From Coturnix japonica (Eukaryota > Chordata > Aves > Galliformes > Phasianidae), in NCBI RefSeq assembly GCF_001577835.2, contig NC_029527.1, positions 9,020,094-9,084,093 of the forward strand: 64,000 nt of DNA. The letters are read 5' to 3'. The notes beneath the pieces were generated by a model, which did no database searches, had not been told where the DNA came from, and saw nothing but the letters and a program-made list of their open reading frames with translations. Both the position numbers and the translations under genes were made by a program. Shown one piece after another: positions 34,085 through 44,400 of this stretch; the first letter of the stretch is position 1, and each line of letters opens with the position of its first letter.

Positions 34085-37000
34085 TCACTGTCCATCACTC
34101 TGTTGGATCAAGGAGCCGCTCTCCATGCAGGCCAGGTAACTATCATAGTTCTCCTCACCCCTCTTCACGCAGCGGAGGAAATAGTCCTCATCAGTGATGG
34201 CCTCCAGGAGGTTGGTCTGCACCAGGCAAACATCATACAGCTCCGAGGTAGGAGCGCACCTTGGGCTGCTGCTGCCTCGCTCCGAAAACACCTGCGGGAG
34301 AGAGCAGAATATGGAAGCACTCATCCACTGTGGACAACAGTGCCAGGTCTGTGCCCGGCCCAAGTGCAGAGCCTGGCAGCAGTGCATGCATCTTGCCGTG
34401 CATCACAATCTTGCCTCCCTCAGCCAGGTGCTGTCAGTTCACTGAGCATCTGCCAAGTGAGCTGATTGCAGCAGGAAAGAGCTTCCATTTTCACTCTAGT
34501 GGTAGAAGATGAAGTTTCTCCAGATTTCCCTCCCCTCCCACACGGCCCCTTTGGATCAGAACCAGCTTGTCACAACGTGTGGCTGGGGCTCCCCTAAGGA
34601 AAGGGCTGCACTGGGCTGCTGGAAGAAAAACTGTGCCAACCCCAGAATAACCTCTGCCACCAGCTCTGCCATTGCTGCCTCAGCCTGTTTCCAGAATTGG
34701 CGCAGCCACATGGCACAGGAGGGGTCAACAGCTTCACCATGCTTCTGCCTAAGGCTGCCTGATAACCTGCATCCTTCCCAGCACAGCCGTATGGCACTGT
34801 CACTGTCACAGGGAAAGGCCCTGCAGAGCTAGTGAGACAAAAGTGGAAGATGATGTCTAACCGACCCATCCAGGCTACAGAGCAAGGCCCGACAGCAGCA
34901 CAGAGCCCTGCTGGAAAACTGCTTAGCTGCCATCCAAACCCCTGCTGGGTCTGCTGCCAAGATAACTCGATCCCACCTGTCTGATCTGGTGCCAGGGGAG
35001 CCCTGAGGTTATCTTCACAGCTGCCCCAAGACAAGCTGAGCAGCCCAATTGACCCAGCTTTGCTGGCTACAGATGGTGACAGGCAGAGCTCCTTGATCAG
35101 GAAAACAGCCCAAGGCTGAAACGCAGCAAGTGGAGCTGCATGAGCCGTGCTCTGGCTGCTCTAGACATGCAGGGAGCAGCTGCTGTAGAGAAACCTCGGG
35201 CTCTCAGTAGAGCCTTCTGCATTCATTCACCTCAGTCAGCTCAGGCACAGAGCAAGCCTTTCCTCTAACAGGTCTGCTCTGTGCAGAGATAACTCCTGTC
35301 ACCAGCTGCAAAACTGAGAGTGCTTGTGTAGAAGTGAATATATGCAAACATCCCATCCTTTGCCATGCTCCAGGTGCCCTGCAGACCACTGCAGGTTTCT
35401 TTGTGTGCTGCCTCCTTCTGGATGGAACCCAGCCTCATTTGAGACTCATTTGTGGAGCTGCAGCTCTTGTCTGATCATCGATAGTTTGTCCAGTTGCTGA
35501 GTACATTTCAGGCTGCATCAGTGTTCCCAGGCTCCACCACAAATGCTGCCCTTTAAATACAGTGCCACAAGATGCTGCAGCCACACAGCAAGGCTGGCTG
35601 GCTGCCGTGCTGGCAGGGAGCAGGGATGACTCACCCCAGCGGAGCACAGGAGCTTGGCAACATGCACAGGCATTGAACGCCTGCTGTTCTGTGCTGACAG
35701 CCAATTCCAGCCTCCCCACCGGCAGCCCCAGTCATCTGGGGAGCAGCAGCACCAGGACAAAGCCTTGGTCCTTCTCCTCATGATAGCACAAAGGGAACAA
35801 AACATGTCTGCCTATGCAGGGACACCCCAGCTAACACCAGGGGGTGTTCAACCACCTACCTGAGGGTGGACAATGGTGTCTGTATCATCCAGCCGGATGT
35901 TGTCATCAATGAAGATGTGGTGAATGCTGGGATCGTGGGGGTCTATCCACAGGGGTTTCCCACCCTGGGAAGAGAACTGATTTCTGGCCCACCTGAAACA
36001 AGAGGTGGTGCAGTGCATTGTCAAGGAAAGGACAGGGTGATGGCTTGCAGGTAAGGGCAGTCAAGTCAGCACCGATTTCCTCCTAAGAACCAGGGAAATG
36101 GGACAAGGATAAAATGCCCAAAGCACTTTCTCAGTGCCCTACTTCTCACCAGTCAAAGTGGTCTTGGAAGCCTCCAATTCCCTCCAAAGAGCTGAAGTAA
36201 TCATACAGCTTTCTTCCATCCTCCCTGGTGGTGAGTCGTTCTGCTCCTCGTTTCAGCACCACCTCTCGCTTACTGCAGCGTATTTGGCCAGGAGTGAGGA
36301 CCACAGGGAGCTGCAGTATTATTGAAAGCAGGAGATGAGAGGTTTCCAAAGCAAGCAGATTGTTTACTGCATTGTAACAGACAACAAACAGCAGGGTGGT
36401 AACTTCCCATGACAGCGTGGGAGGACGGCGCTAGGGAAAATATGAGATGTGGAACCCACACAACCCAACAAGCTTTGCATGTCCTGGGGAATAGAAACAG
36501 AGACCATCTAGCTACACCCTTCCAACCTTTCAGTGCCTGGTTGTTGTCAGCTCTCTGAGAAACAACTGGAGTGACTTCTGATGGTTGGAGCACATAATCC
36601 AACCTCAGTGATTCTGTGATTCTATGACACTTGATTCTATCACTCCTGCCCTGCCTCCTGATGTGACCAGCTGTGGGCAGAGGTCCTGATGTGCTGTAGA
36701 GGCCGCTCCATCCCTAGCTCAGCCACCCTGCCAGCAGACCCCCCCCCACCAGCAGGTGGGGACACTCACCGCCAGGTCCCGCAGGGCAGGGAACTGGGGG
36801 TGCTGCCCGGCCAGGGCCGAGCGCAGGGCCAACAGCGTGCGGGGCAAGTCGGTCCCGAAGGTCCTAAAGATAACAGTGAAGTCCCTGCCGTCCCGGTGCA
36901 GGGCATCCAGCAGGCGGAAGAAGGAGGGCAGGATGAAGTGGTAGTGCTTGCCGTGCCCATCCCGCACCGAGAGCTCCTGGTGGGGCTGGCCCGGCCACTC

Positions 37001-37445
37001 CAGCAGCCGCAGGTGCTGCTCGTGGAGGCTGCTGAAGCGCTGCCCGGGCCCGGACTGCGTGAATCCCTGGTCCCGGCCATAGCGGCAGTAGTAGCTGACG
37101 GCTCCGGGGCAGGGGGCTCGCAGCGAGGGGCGGTCACTCACCCACTGCCATTCACCTGCAGGAGATAAAGGCGCTCACTGGCTGCCCGCCGGTCCCTCGC
37201 AGGCACCGCCCCGGTTCTCAGCCCCTGCCCGGCCGTGGCTCCCGATCCCGGCTCCATCCCCGACCCCTCGGTCTCCCATCATCCCGTCTCTCACCGTCAT
37301 CCCCCTCCCGGCCCCACGTGGCGGAGCTGAGGAACACGTTCAGCGCCTCCCTCGGGCCCAGCCCCGACACCGCGTCCGCCGCCACCACCGTGTTGTTCAG
37401 GTCCACGTGCAGCACCAGGCGCCGCCGCCCCGCCCGCCCGCTCAT
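34085..37445 (-). CDS. Uncharacterised protein with HAD-fold-like motifs
   Basis: Five coding exons: 37445-37295, 37155-36770, 36310-36150, 35992-35860 and 34291-34085. GT-AG borders and phases fit; 1038 bases, 345 residues. I do not recognise a named vertebrate gene. The N terminus, RRLVLHVDLNNTVVAADAV, resembles haloacid dehalogenase (HAD) motif I: a hydrophobic strand, Asp15, then Asn17 where phosphatases have the second Asp, then Thr19. A strand ending in Thr149 (FTVIFRTFGTD) fits motif II, and IFIDDN (Asp262-Asp263) fits motif IV; a Lys/Arg-rich segment between them could supply motif III. No signal peptide or membrane segment is seen, so it is probably cytosolic. Its start lies about 300 bp from the CCDC71 first exon on the opposite strand. 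Inference: a HAD-superfamily member, either a modified enzyme or a pseudoenzyme. The gene model is strong; the function is unknown. Confidence 0.8.
36555..36640 (+). mobile_element. Possible CR1 3' remnant
   Basis: Ends with CCAACCTCAGTGATTCTGTG and ATTCTATGA, typical of the CR1 3' terminus, preceded by a diverged TGGTTGGA stretch. Short and degraded, in an intron of the HAD-like gene. Confidence 0.5.
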
Positions 37446-37779
37446 GGCCCCGCTGTCGGCACCGGAACCGGCGACACGGAGCCCGTTGCCTGGAAACGGC
37501 GCCGCTTCCGCCCTCCGTGTCTCCCCGGCGGCGCCCCCTGCCGAGCCGGGCCGGGCCGGGGCTGTGGGGGCTGGAGCTGGAGCTGGAGCCCGGGGGTCGG
37601 GGGGGGGGCGGGGTTGGGGGGGGTCTCGGTGCGGTGGGCGTGTCCGACCGCCGGTATCGCTGCGGTGGGAGGGGATAAAAACCGGAAGCGGAACTGGGCG
37701 CTATTTCCGGCGCTCCGCGGGCGGCCATGTTGGAGCGGAGAGCGCGGCGCAGCGGCGGGTGCGGGTCTGGCGGCGGCCG
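37446..37779. promoter_or_regulatory. Divergent promoter of the HAD-like gene and CCDC71, with CCDC71 non-coding exon 1
   Basis: CpG island between two divergent genes. It holds a (GGAGCT)n run near 37570-37590, a dense G-tract block at 37591-37623, two ETS-type GGAA sites on opposite strands (ACCGGAAG near 37680 and TTTCCGG near 37705), and GCGGCCATGTTGG near 37720, close to the YY1 initiator-type motif. The likely CCDC71 first exon ends at a GTAGGT donor (exon end 37779). Confidence 0.6.
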
Positions 37780-40258
37780 GTAGGTTGGGGCCGGCGGTGC
37801 CCGAGTCCCGCGCTCCCGGGCGGGGGCACTGCCGAGCCGACCCGGCGGGAAGCGCCTTCCGGGAGGAGGAGGCGGAGCCGCAGCTCTGCGGGCCCCGCCC
37901 CGGTCTCCGCCCCCTCCGGGTGCCGGGAGCCGGCGCGGGGCCGCACCCGCTGTCTGCACCAATCACCTCCCGCAGCACCCCGTCAAACCGGGCAGAGCAC
38001 CGAGACACGGCGGGATCCGCACCGGGATCCGCACCGGGCTCCTCCGGCCGCTGGGGAGGGAGGATGTGAGGAAGCGAGGGACGGGCCCGGGGAAGGGGCA
38101 GCGCCTCGTTACCGGAGGGAGGCAGCGCCCGCAGCCTGCCCGCCCCGCGAACCATCCTGCAGAGCTCCCGGGGCACGGCCGGGCTGGCATTGTCCGCTGA
38201 CAGCCGGCCCCGGGCCCCTCCAGGCCTCTAGACTTTGCTCCTGGGGTAGCAGAGCACCTTGCGCCACACCAGCAGCTGTGGCCATCGGGCACTTCCCCTA
38301 GGACGTGTCCCTGGGTAGGGCACCAAACGAGCAGCGTTGCTTTTGGGTGGGCCTCTGTGCACACTGCTGTTTGCACTATGGCAGCAAGGCTGTATATCTG
38401 CGTGTTGGGCTGTTCTGTCCATGTGGCAATGAACACTGGGCCGCACGCTGCTGTTGGACACCAGAATACCTGCCCAGGTGTCCTGCGTGCCCCTGCGCTC
38501 AGTGCACCATGAAATTCTCAGTGGAAGATGATTGTGTGCCCCTGTGGCGCAAGTGGTAGAAGTGCCGCTCTGCTACACAGAGGCTCGAATCCCAGGGGGT
38601 TGGACTCGATGATCTCTAAGGTCCCTTCCAACCCGCACAAGACTATGATACTATGATATGATACTATGAAGATGATGAATTTTGCAACCTGTTAAGAGTG
38701 TGTTGGTAGTTGTGCTTCTCTGCTGGCTTCTCTCTACCACGTCAGGATTGAGCTCTCTGTCCTTGCTGGTTTCACAGTGCCCGCTGCTGCTTGGTCATTA
38801 TGGAGATGGCAAATGTTGCTGCTGGGCCCTGGTGCCAGCCTCAGTCCTGTCCGAGCACTTCCCTCCTCACCCGTGGGAGGTTCCCTGTGTGCTGCGAAGT
38901 GACTGCATGATCCTCCTTCAAATCCCTCTTCTGCTGTGACGTCTGCAGAACACTTGACATGGATTAGTCTGTCACGTGGTGGCTCTTAGCCCCTCGCTGA
39001 CCTGTGCTTCCCCTCCTCTCTCTACTTTTGGCTGATATTAAACTCCAGGCGTGTGTATCTTCCCTGTCTGTGGGAGCTGCCCAGCCCTGCGGTGCAGCTG
39101 CACTTTGGGAGGAGTCCAGGCTATGAGCAGTTCCTCGCTCTGCTGCCTCAAGTGCTCACTTTTCCAGCTCTCTTATCTGCATTCTGCCCTTTCCCCTGAT
39201 ACCTTCAGCATGTCCCTGAAAAGCTTGTTCTCTTGATTCCTCCCCGTTATTTTGAGAGCAGTGCTGCAGATTTTTGCTTCCAACTGAGGTGTTGGTTGAG
39301 CAGCCAGCTCAGCAGGAGAGTTTGGGTTCTCCCAGTCACGCTACAAAATCCCACCCTGCTCTTTGATATCTTTTTGTTTTTGTTTTGTGAGCCAAAATTG
39401 GTTCTCTTGTTGCAGCTGCTCTGCGCCACTAAGTGAGATCTGTGCTGTACTTCTAACCGTTATAGCCTGCTGATATCCGTTTCCTGCCTGCCACTCCACT
39501 TGAACTTCTCACTTCCTCACTTGGCAGCAATTGTCCTTGGATCGACAGCAGTGTGCTGGGACAGCGAGCTGTAGACTGTGGCTGCAATACAGGGACAGCA
39601 AGGAGTGGCATTGTGTTACCCTGATGTTCAGCACCACTGAAGCATGGCTGAAATAGCCTCCGGCTCTGCTGTCAGTGTTTCAGAAGGAGGCTGCAGATCT
39701 GGAAAGGACTCAAAATCCTTTTTTTTGAGCAAAATCAATTCAAAAGCTGAAAAAATTGAATGTGACACAGGGTTAGAGTTGAGATGCTTGAGCTGCTTAG
39801 TTCATCAGTGAGAGTGTTGACATGGTGCAGTCACGTTGTTCTCAGTATGTGCCCAGGGAAAAGCTTAAACGAAAGGTTGCTTTGCAAAGGCAAAATAAGA
39901 TCTGAGTTCCAGATGTGGGGCATATGAGACTCAAACAGGAAAAAAGCTGTGGATGTCACTAAGTTAACACTGGAACTGTTCGTCTTGGGGTGGATTGGAT
40001 GGGATTGTCTGAAATCTTTGTTTAGAATTGAGTGTATTTCTGTGAGATATGTCTTAGTTTTGCTGCAGAGATATATCAGTGATGGAGTATTTTTTGCTGC
40101 TAGCTGGAGATGTGCAGAGATTTCAGCCTGATGCCTGTGAGTAGCAAAATCTAGGCTTAATGCTTTCAGGTCCCCACTTAAAAATGTGAGATGATTTCAG
40201 TTGCTGTAAGCTAACTATTTTCTCTCTCCCTTTGAGGTGCCTAGGGTTGTTTTTCCAG
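37780..40258 (+). other. CCDC71 intron 1
   Basis: From the donor at 37780 to a pyrimidine-rich acceptor whose AG ends at 40258. The CpG island continues to about 38230. The rest holds the SINE at 38533-38667 and no gene that I can support. Confidence 0.65.
38533..38667 (+). mobile_element. tRNA-derived SINE with CR1-like tail
   Basis: The head folds like a tRNA. CCCCTG and CAGGGG can pair as an acceptor stem, a GCGC/GTGC D-stem surrounds AAGTGGTAGA, and CTCT...AGAG forms an anticodon-type arm. The B box reads GGCTCGAATCC. It passes directly into GGTTGGACTCGATGATCTC, the CR1 3' end, and finishes with imperfect ACTATGAT octamers like the CR1 terminal repeat. Perfect 9 bp direct repeats GAAGATGAT flank it at 38524-38532 and 38668-38676. 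This is a complete short retroposon, not an active tRNA gene. Confidence 0.85.
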
Positions 40259-40288
40259 TAATTTTGAAGCACCCAATTGCCTAATGCC

Positions 40289-41488
40289 ATGAATATTGCA
40301 GTGAACAATGTGGAGGAAAAAGCTGTCCATTCCTGGTCGAGAATTTACTCTGCAGGACAAAAAGTGCTGGAGGAAGCCCTCCGAGTCTTCAACCCCATGT
40401 CCAAGGACCTCTCAGACACAGAAACGCAGCTGGTCGCCTTTATTCAGGGCCTCAAGGAAGAGGGTTTCCAGCCCACAATTCTGAGGAGCAAGGATGTGTA
40501 TGGGTACAACTCGTGCACAGCAGACACACCTAGCCAAGCAAAAGGGAGCACACCGCACAGCTGCGCTGCTGCCGCCACCTCCACATCCCCTAAGACTCCA
40601 GCTAGAAGCACTGCAGCCATGGCAAGAGCATCTGCTTCCCCCACCAGCATTTCTGTGAACTCTTCTAAAGTCTCCTCTCTGCCAATCTCTAAAGGTGATT
40701 CCACAAATTTGCTGCTGAACTCCTTTAAGCAGACCAGGTCAGGCAAGTCCAAGGCCTCAGTAGTGGGCTTTCCTGCAAGCATGTATCCTGATGTGTATCC
40801 AGCCGTGAGGCTGTCTGTGGTTCTGGAAGCTCTGGTGCCACTGAAAACCCACACATCCTGTTTGGAATCCAAGTACACACACAGGCCTCTTGGGGTCTCA
40901 CCCTCGGACCTTAAACTCCTGAAGGTTTCAAGCCAGACAAGGCAATTTTCTCCAGGCAAGACCACTAAAATAAGAGAAGGTAGGAGGTGTAAGCGTGTGG
41001 GAAAGAAAGCACCGGATTCTGCCACCCTCGCTTTAAATCTTCTGAAGGGACTAAAGGGTGGAGTGCTGCAGGAGAGCAATGCTTGTAAAGCCTCAGGAGT
41101 CCTGAACGGAAGAATTGCAGGCAGCTCCTCCCAAGGCTGCGCCACAGCACAGCAGTCCAAGGCCTTGAAAATCAAAGCTAAGGAAGCTCCGGTGGGGAAA
41201 ATGGAGTGGAAGGATAGCAGCACTTACCAGGAGACTGTTGGGAAGAAGAGGAAAAGAGTTACAGAGGTGAGAGATGCACCTCAGAGAAAAAAGTCAAAAT
41301 CCATTCCTGTCCAAAATAAGGCTCGACGAGCTCGGAGCACTTTGAACCCGCTGAAATTTTGGGCCATCAAGGTGGGCAATTCTTCTTCCGATGATGAAGT
41401 GAGAAGAAGAGCACAGAAGATTCTTAGAGTCAACCTGTCCCCTGTGATCCGAATTCAGCCCTTGTCCCACTCTCACAGCGTCCCCTGA
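40289..41488 (+). CDS. CCDC71: Coiled-coil domain-containing protein 71
   Basis: Single coding exon, 399 residues, opening 30 bases after a splice acceptor. It starts MNIAVNNVEEKAVHSWSRIY, close to the mammalian CCDC71 N terminus (VEEKAVHSWSRI), and continues with LVAFIQGLKEEGFQPTILRS and DVYGYNSCTA. A second conserved block reads VGFPASMYPDVYPAVRLSVV and LEALVPLKT. The C-terminal half is Lys/Arg-rich, with bipartite-type nuclear signals (KKRKRV, QRKKSKS, NKARRARS), and ends in a moderately conserved NPLKFWAIKVGNSSSDDEVRRR segment. No long coiled coil is evident despite the name. A nearby GCC ATG context supports this start. Function unknown; nuclear location inferred. Confidence 0.95.
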   Translation: MNIAVNNVEEKAVHSWSRIYSAGQKVLEEALRVFNPMSKDLSDTETQLVAFIQGLKEEGFQPTILRSKDVYGYNSCTADTPSQAKGSTPHSCAAAATSTSPKTPARSTAAMARASASPTSISVNSSKVSSLPISKGDSTNLLLNSFKQTRSGKSKASVVGFPASMYPDVYPAVRLSVVLEALVPLKTHTSCLESKYTHRPLGVSPSDLKLLKVSSQTRQFSPGKTTKIREGRRCKRVGKKAPDSATLALNLLKGLKGGVLQESNACKASGVLNGRIAGSSSQGCATAQQSKALKIKAKEAPVGKMEWKDSSTYQETVGKKRKRVTEVRDAPQRKKSKSIPVQNKARRARSTLNPLKFWAIKVGNSSSDDEVRRRAQKILRVNLSPVIRIQPLSHSHSVP

Positions 41489-44400
41489 GTTTCTTCACTT
41501 GGTCACTTTCTTGTAAGTAAATATGATCCCGGCACCGGAGCGTGGTGAAGTTTAAGAGCAACTTTGGATTTCTGGTGTCTGGTGACTATACATCAACTAA
41601 CCTGTAGACGGAGCAGCCTGCTCTTGTGCTGCTTCTGGCTGTCCACCACCACCACTATGCAGAACTGGCTGCACAAGTGCAAAACCGTGCTCAGCAATGT
41701 GGGACGGTGCCTTTGGCCGCCGTGAGCCGAGCAGGTCAGAACGCCGACTTTCTCTGGTCTCCCTTCTAAATGTGGCAGGCTGTGCTCTCGCTGCAGGGTC
41801 AGAACACATGACTTTCTCATGACATGGATGCACTGTGATATTGCTCTTTTTCAAGCTGTACATTTACTGGTTTTATTTTGATCAAATTTTATAACTTTAT
41901 TATCTATGTACCCATATATGTGCATATAGCCCAGGAACTGCAGGAAGATGCACTTCCTCCATCCCTCTGGGCCTGGGTTCAATAGCTTTTGTTCCCCCTT
42001 CCCATCAGCCAGTCTTTTGTTGAAGGTGCTCGGATTTCACTGTGTTTCAGTGTTGTGACAGTCTGTTCTGGGTGCTCTTGAACAGCTCAGAAGCAGGCAG
42101 AGTTATAAGCACTTGAAAATGCCAAGCAATCTGGAGAATTACCAGCTGATAGTTGGTACTATCATACTTTTTTATCATCGGGATCATACTTCTGGTATTA
42201 CTGTTGCCTGAAAGTGGGGGAGTACTACTGGGCTGGTGCTTGCAGTTTTGCTAGAGGTCTCTGGGTGCTTCCTCTGTTCATGGTAGCGGAAGCTCTGAAC
42301 TCATCTTGGGACTTTGCCTCCAAAGAGCAATTCTACTGGAGCCCAGTGTTGTTCCGCCCTCTCTTACCTCTGTTGCAAAGGTAGAAAATGAGCTATGACT
42401 GTTACAGCCTTAGGGCTAGAGTTGCTGATCAGAGTTGCTTAAAGTGCCCTGCCCATGATGTAGCTGCTGTTGCTGAACGCGTCAGGAGCAGGTTCTAGGT
42501 GTTACTAGAGAAGATGCCCACTGTGTCTGAATGTATTAGATAAAGCCCACCTGTCCCAGAGTTCAGTGGCATCGGTGAGCCTGAACCACAGCAGAAGAGA
42601 TGAATTATAGACAAGTGTATACCAGCACTTAAGTGTGGAAAGTTTGTGGGGATGTCTGTCAGTTTGTGGGGATGGGGCAGTAGGAGCAGAGAATCACTGC
42701 ATAACTATGGATAGCAGCTTTGCCAACCGCTGGGGTGTTGGGAAGAGGTGTGTGACAGCTCAGCAAAGGTTCTGCTGGTCCCCAGGAGCATCGCGTGCCA
42801 CTGCCAGTGGGCTGTGCTGCTGCATGTGCCAGGACAAGCTGGGGTCGAAGCTCAGTGAGCAGCACACACCTATAGGGACAGCAGGTGGGGATGTACACAT
42901 GGCTGGTGGTGGGATGTCAGTGGGGTACAGCAGTCTGGCAGCTTGGGGAATATAGTAGTGCCTGGCTGTTTGCAAGGTTGGCTGTGTGCCGTGCTGTGTT
43001 CAGGTCTCTGCAGCAGTGGGCTGGTAATCCACTCATTTTCTCACCAGCTCAAAATACTGATTGTCTGACCTAGTAATCTCTGGGGACATTGGTTGAAGGG
43101 ATGAGCTCCACAGGGAAGCCACAGCTTCTTATGTATCAGCTCTTCTCTAGCACCTGTCCGGATTTCAGTGCTTAATAAAAGGGGTTGGTGTCTGATCCCC
43201 AGCTCAGAGAGCAGAACTGAGGTGGGAAGAGGAGAAAGGAGTTTCACTAGGGAGTGAGAGGGCAGAGGAGCTGGTGTCCTGGGGCACAGCTTGGGCTCTG
43301 AGCCTGCTCTCACCCTCAGGAGATGATGGCTGGCCCTGCATCACGCGCTCTGCTTCTGGGCGGTGTGACCTGCTGTCAGAGATTATAACTTGCAGTGTTC
43401 AAGACTGACCTGTGAATGCCGCTGGTTGGCTGCAGAGCAGGAGGAATGTTTTCTTCTCCTGTGTTCTAAAATGCCCTGGCAGAGAATTCCCTTTCTCGAC
43501 ATGATTCTGGATGAACAGGAGCCTTCCATCACTGCTTACTGGCCAAAAATTACTTTGTCCCTTTTGTTCCCACCCCTTCAGACCTTTCTCATTCCCACGC
43601 TCTCAAATGCCAGGTCTCAAAGTCCTGTGCTGGAGTTTCTCTTTCTGGCCGTGTCCCAGGGAGGGCTCTGTGGTATCGCTGCTCTCGTGGCTCCTCCGTT
43701 CCCAGCCCCATATAAGGGCACCAAGAGCTGTCCTGGAGCTTCTTTGTGCAGCACGAGACCTACCTCCCAGCAGAGTGCCTGGGTTCCAGTGGGGAAAAGC
43801 AGTTGCTCATCCGCAGGGCTGAATTTAGGGACTTATTTCCTCCAGTGTGAACAGGAAGCTGAGCACCTGAAGCCAGCTGTCTGATGCATCCCTCACCTTC
43901 CTTGTGTTTCTTCTGCTGCTGCACTGCTATCTGCTTCCCCGCTCTTCTGTCACCTCTTATTTAACACTTTGAATCTGTGCCAGCTGAGGACTTGCCTTGT
44001 GCTGTGTTGCACATCATGCAGAGCACACCACCTCAGCCCCACCTTTCCAGGCACTGAGCTGGGTAGAGGCATTACCTTACCCAGCATCCTTCCCCAGCCA
44101 CCAGTGCAAGCTCTGCTGTGCTAGAAGTGCTTTGTGGTAGGGCTGTATCACGGCATCCTGTGAGGAATGTCAGCACCCTGTAACACTGTGATCAGACCTG
44201 CCTCTGTCAGCATTTCTGTGGCACAGAGCACCCTTGAGCTTGCAGGGCTGTGCTGCAGCTCTCAGACTTGCTTTGTGTTTGCTGAATTCACATCATTTAA
44301 AACAGGACTCTGCCATCCTGATGTCTCCTCTTCCCCATCGATGACTTTGGAACATGGCTGGAAGAATGGCAGCCCATTATTCACAGAGGGGCTTTGCGGC

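Noticed and set aside
38540-38600. Functional tRNA gene
   Set aside because: The tRNA-like head is joined to a CR1 tail, flanked by a target duplication and has a weak T stem, so it is a SINE head.
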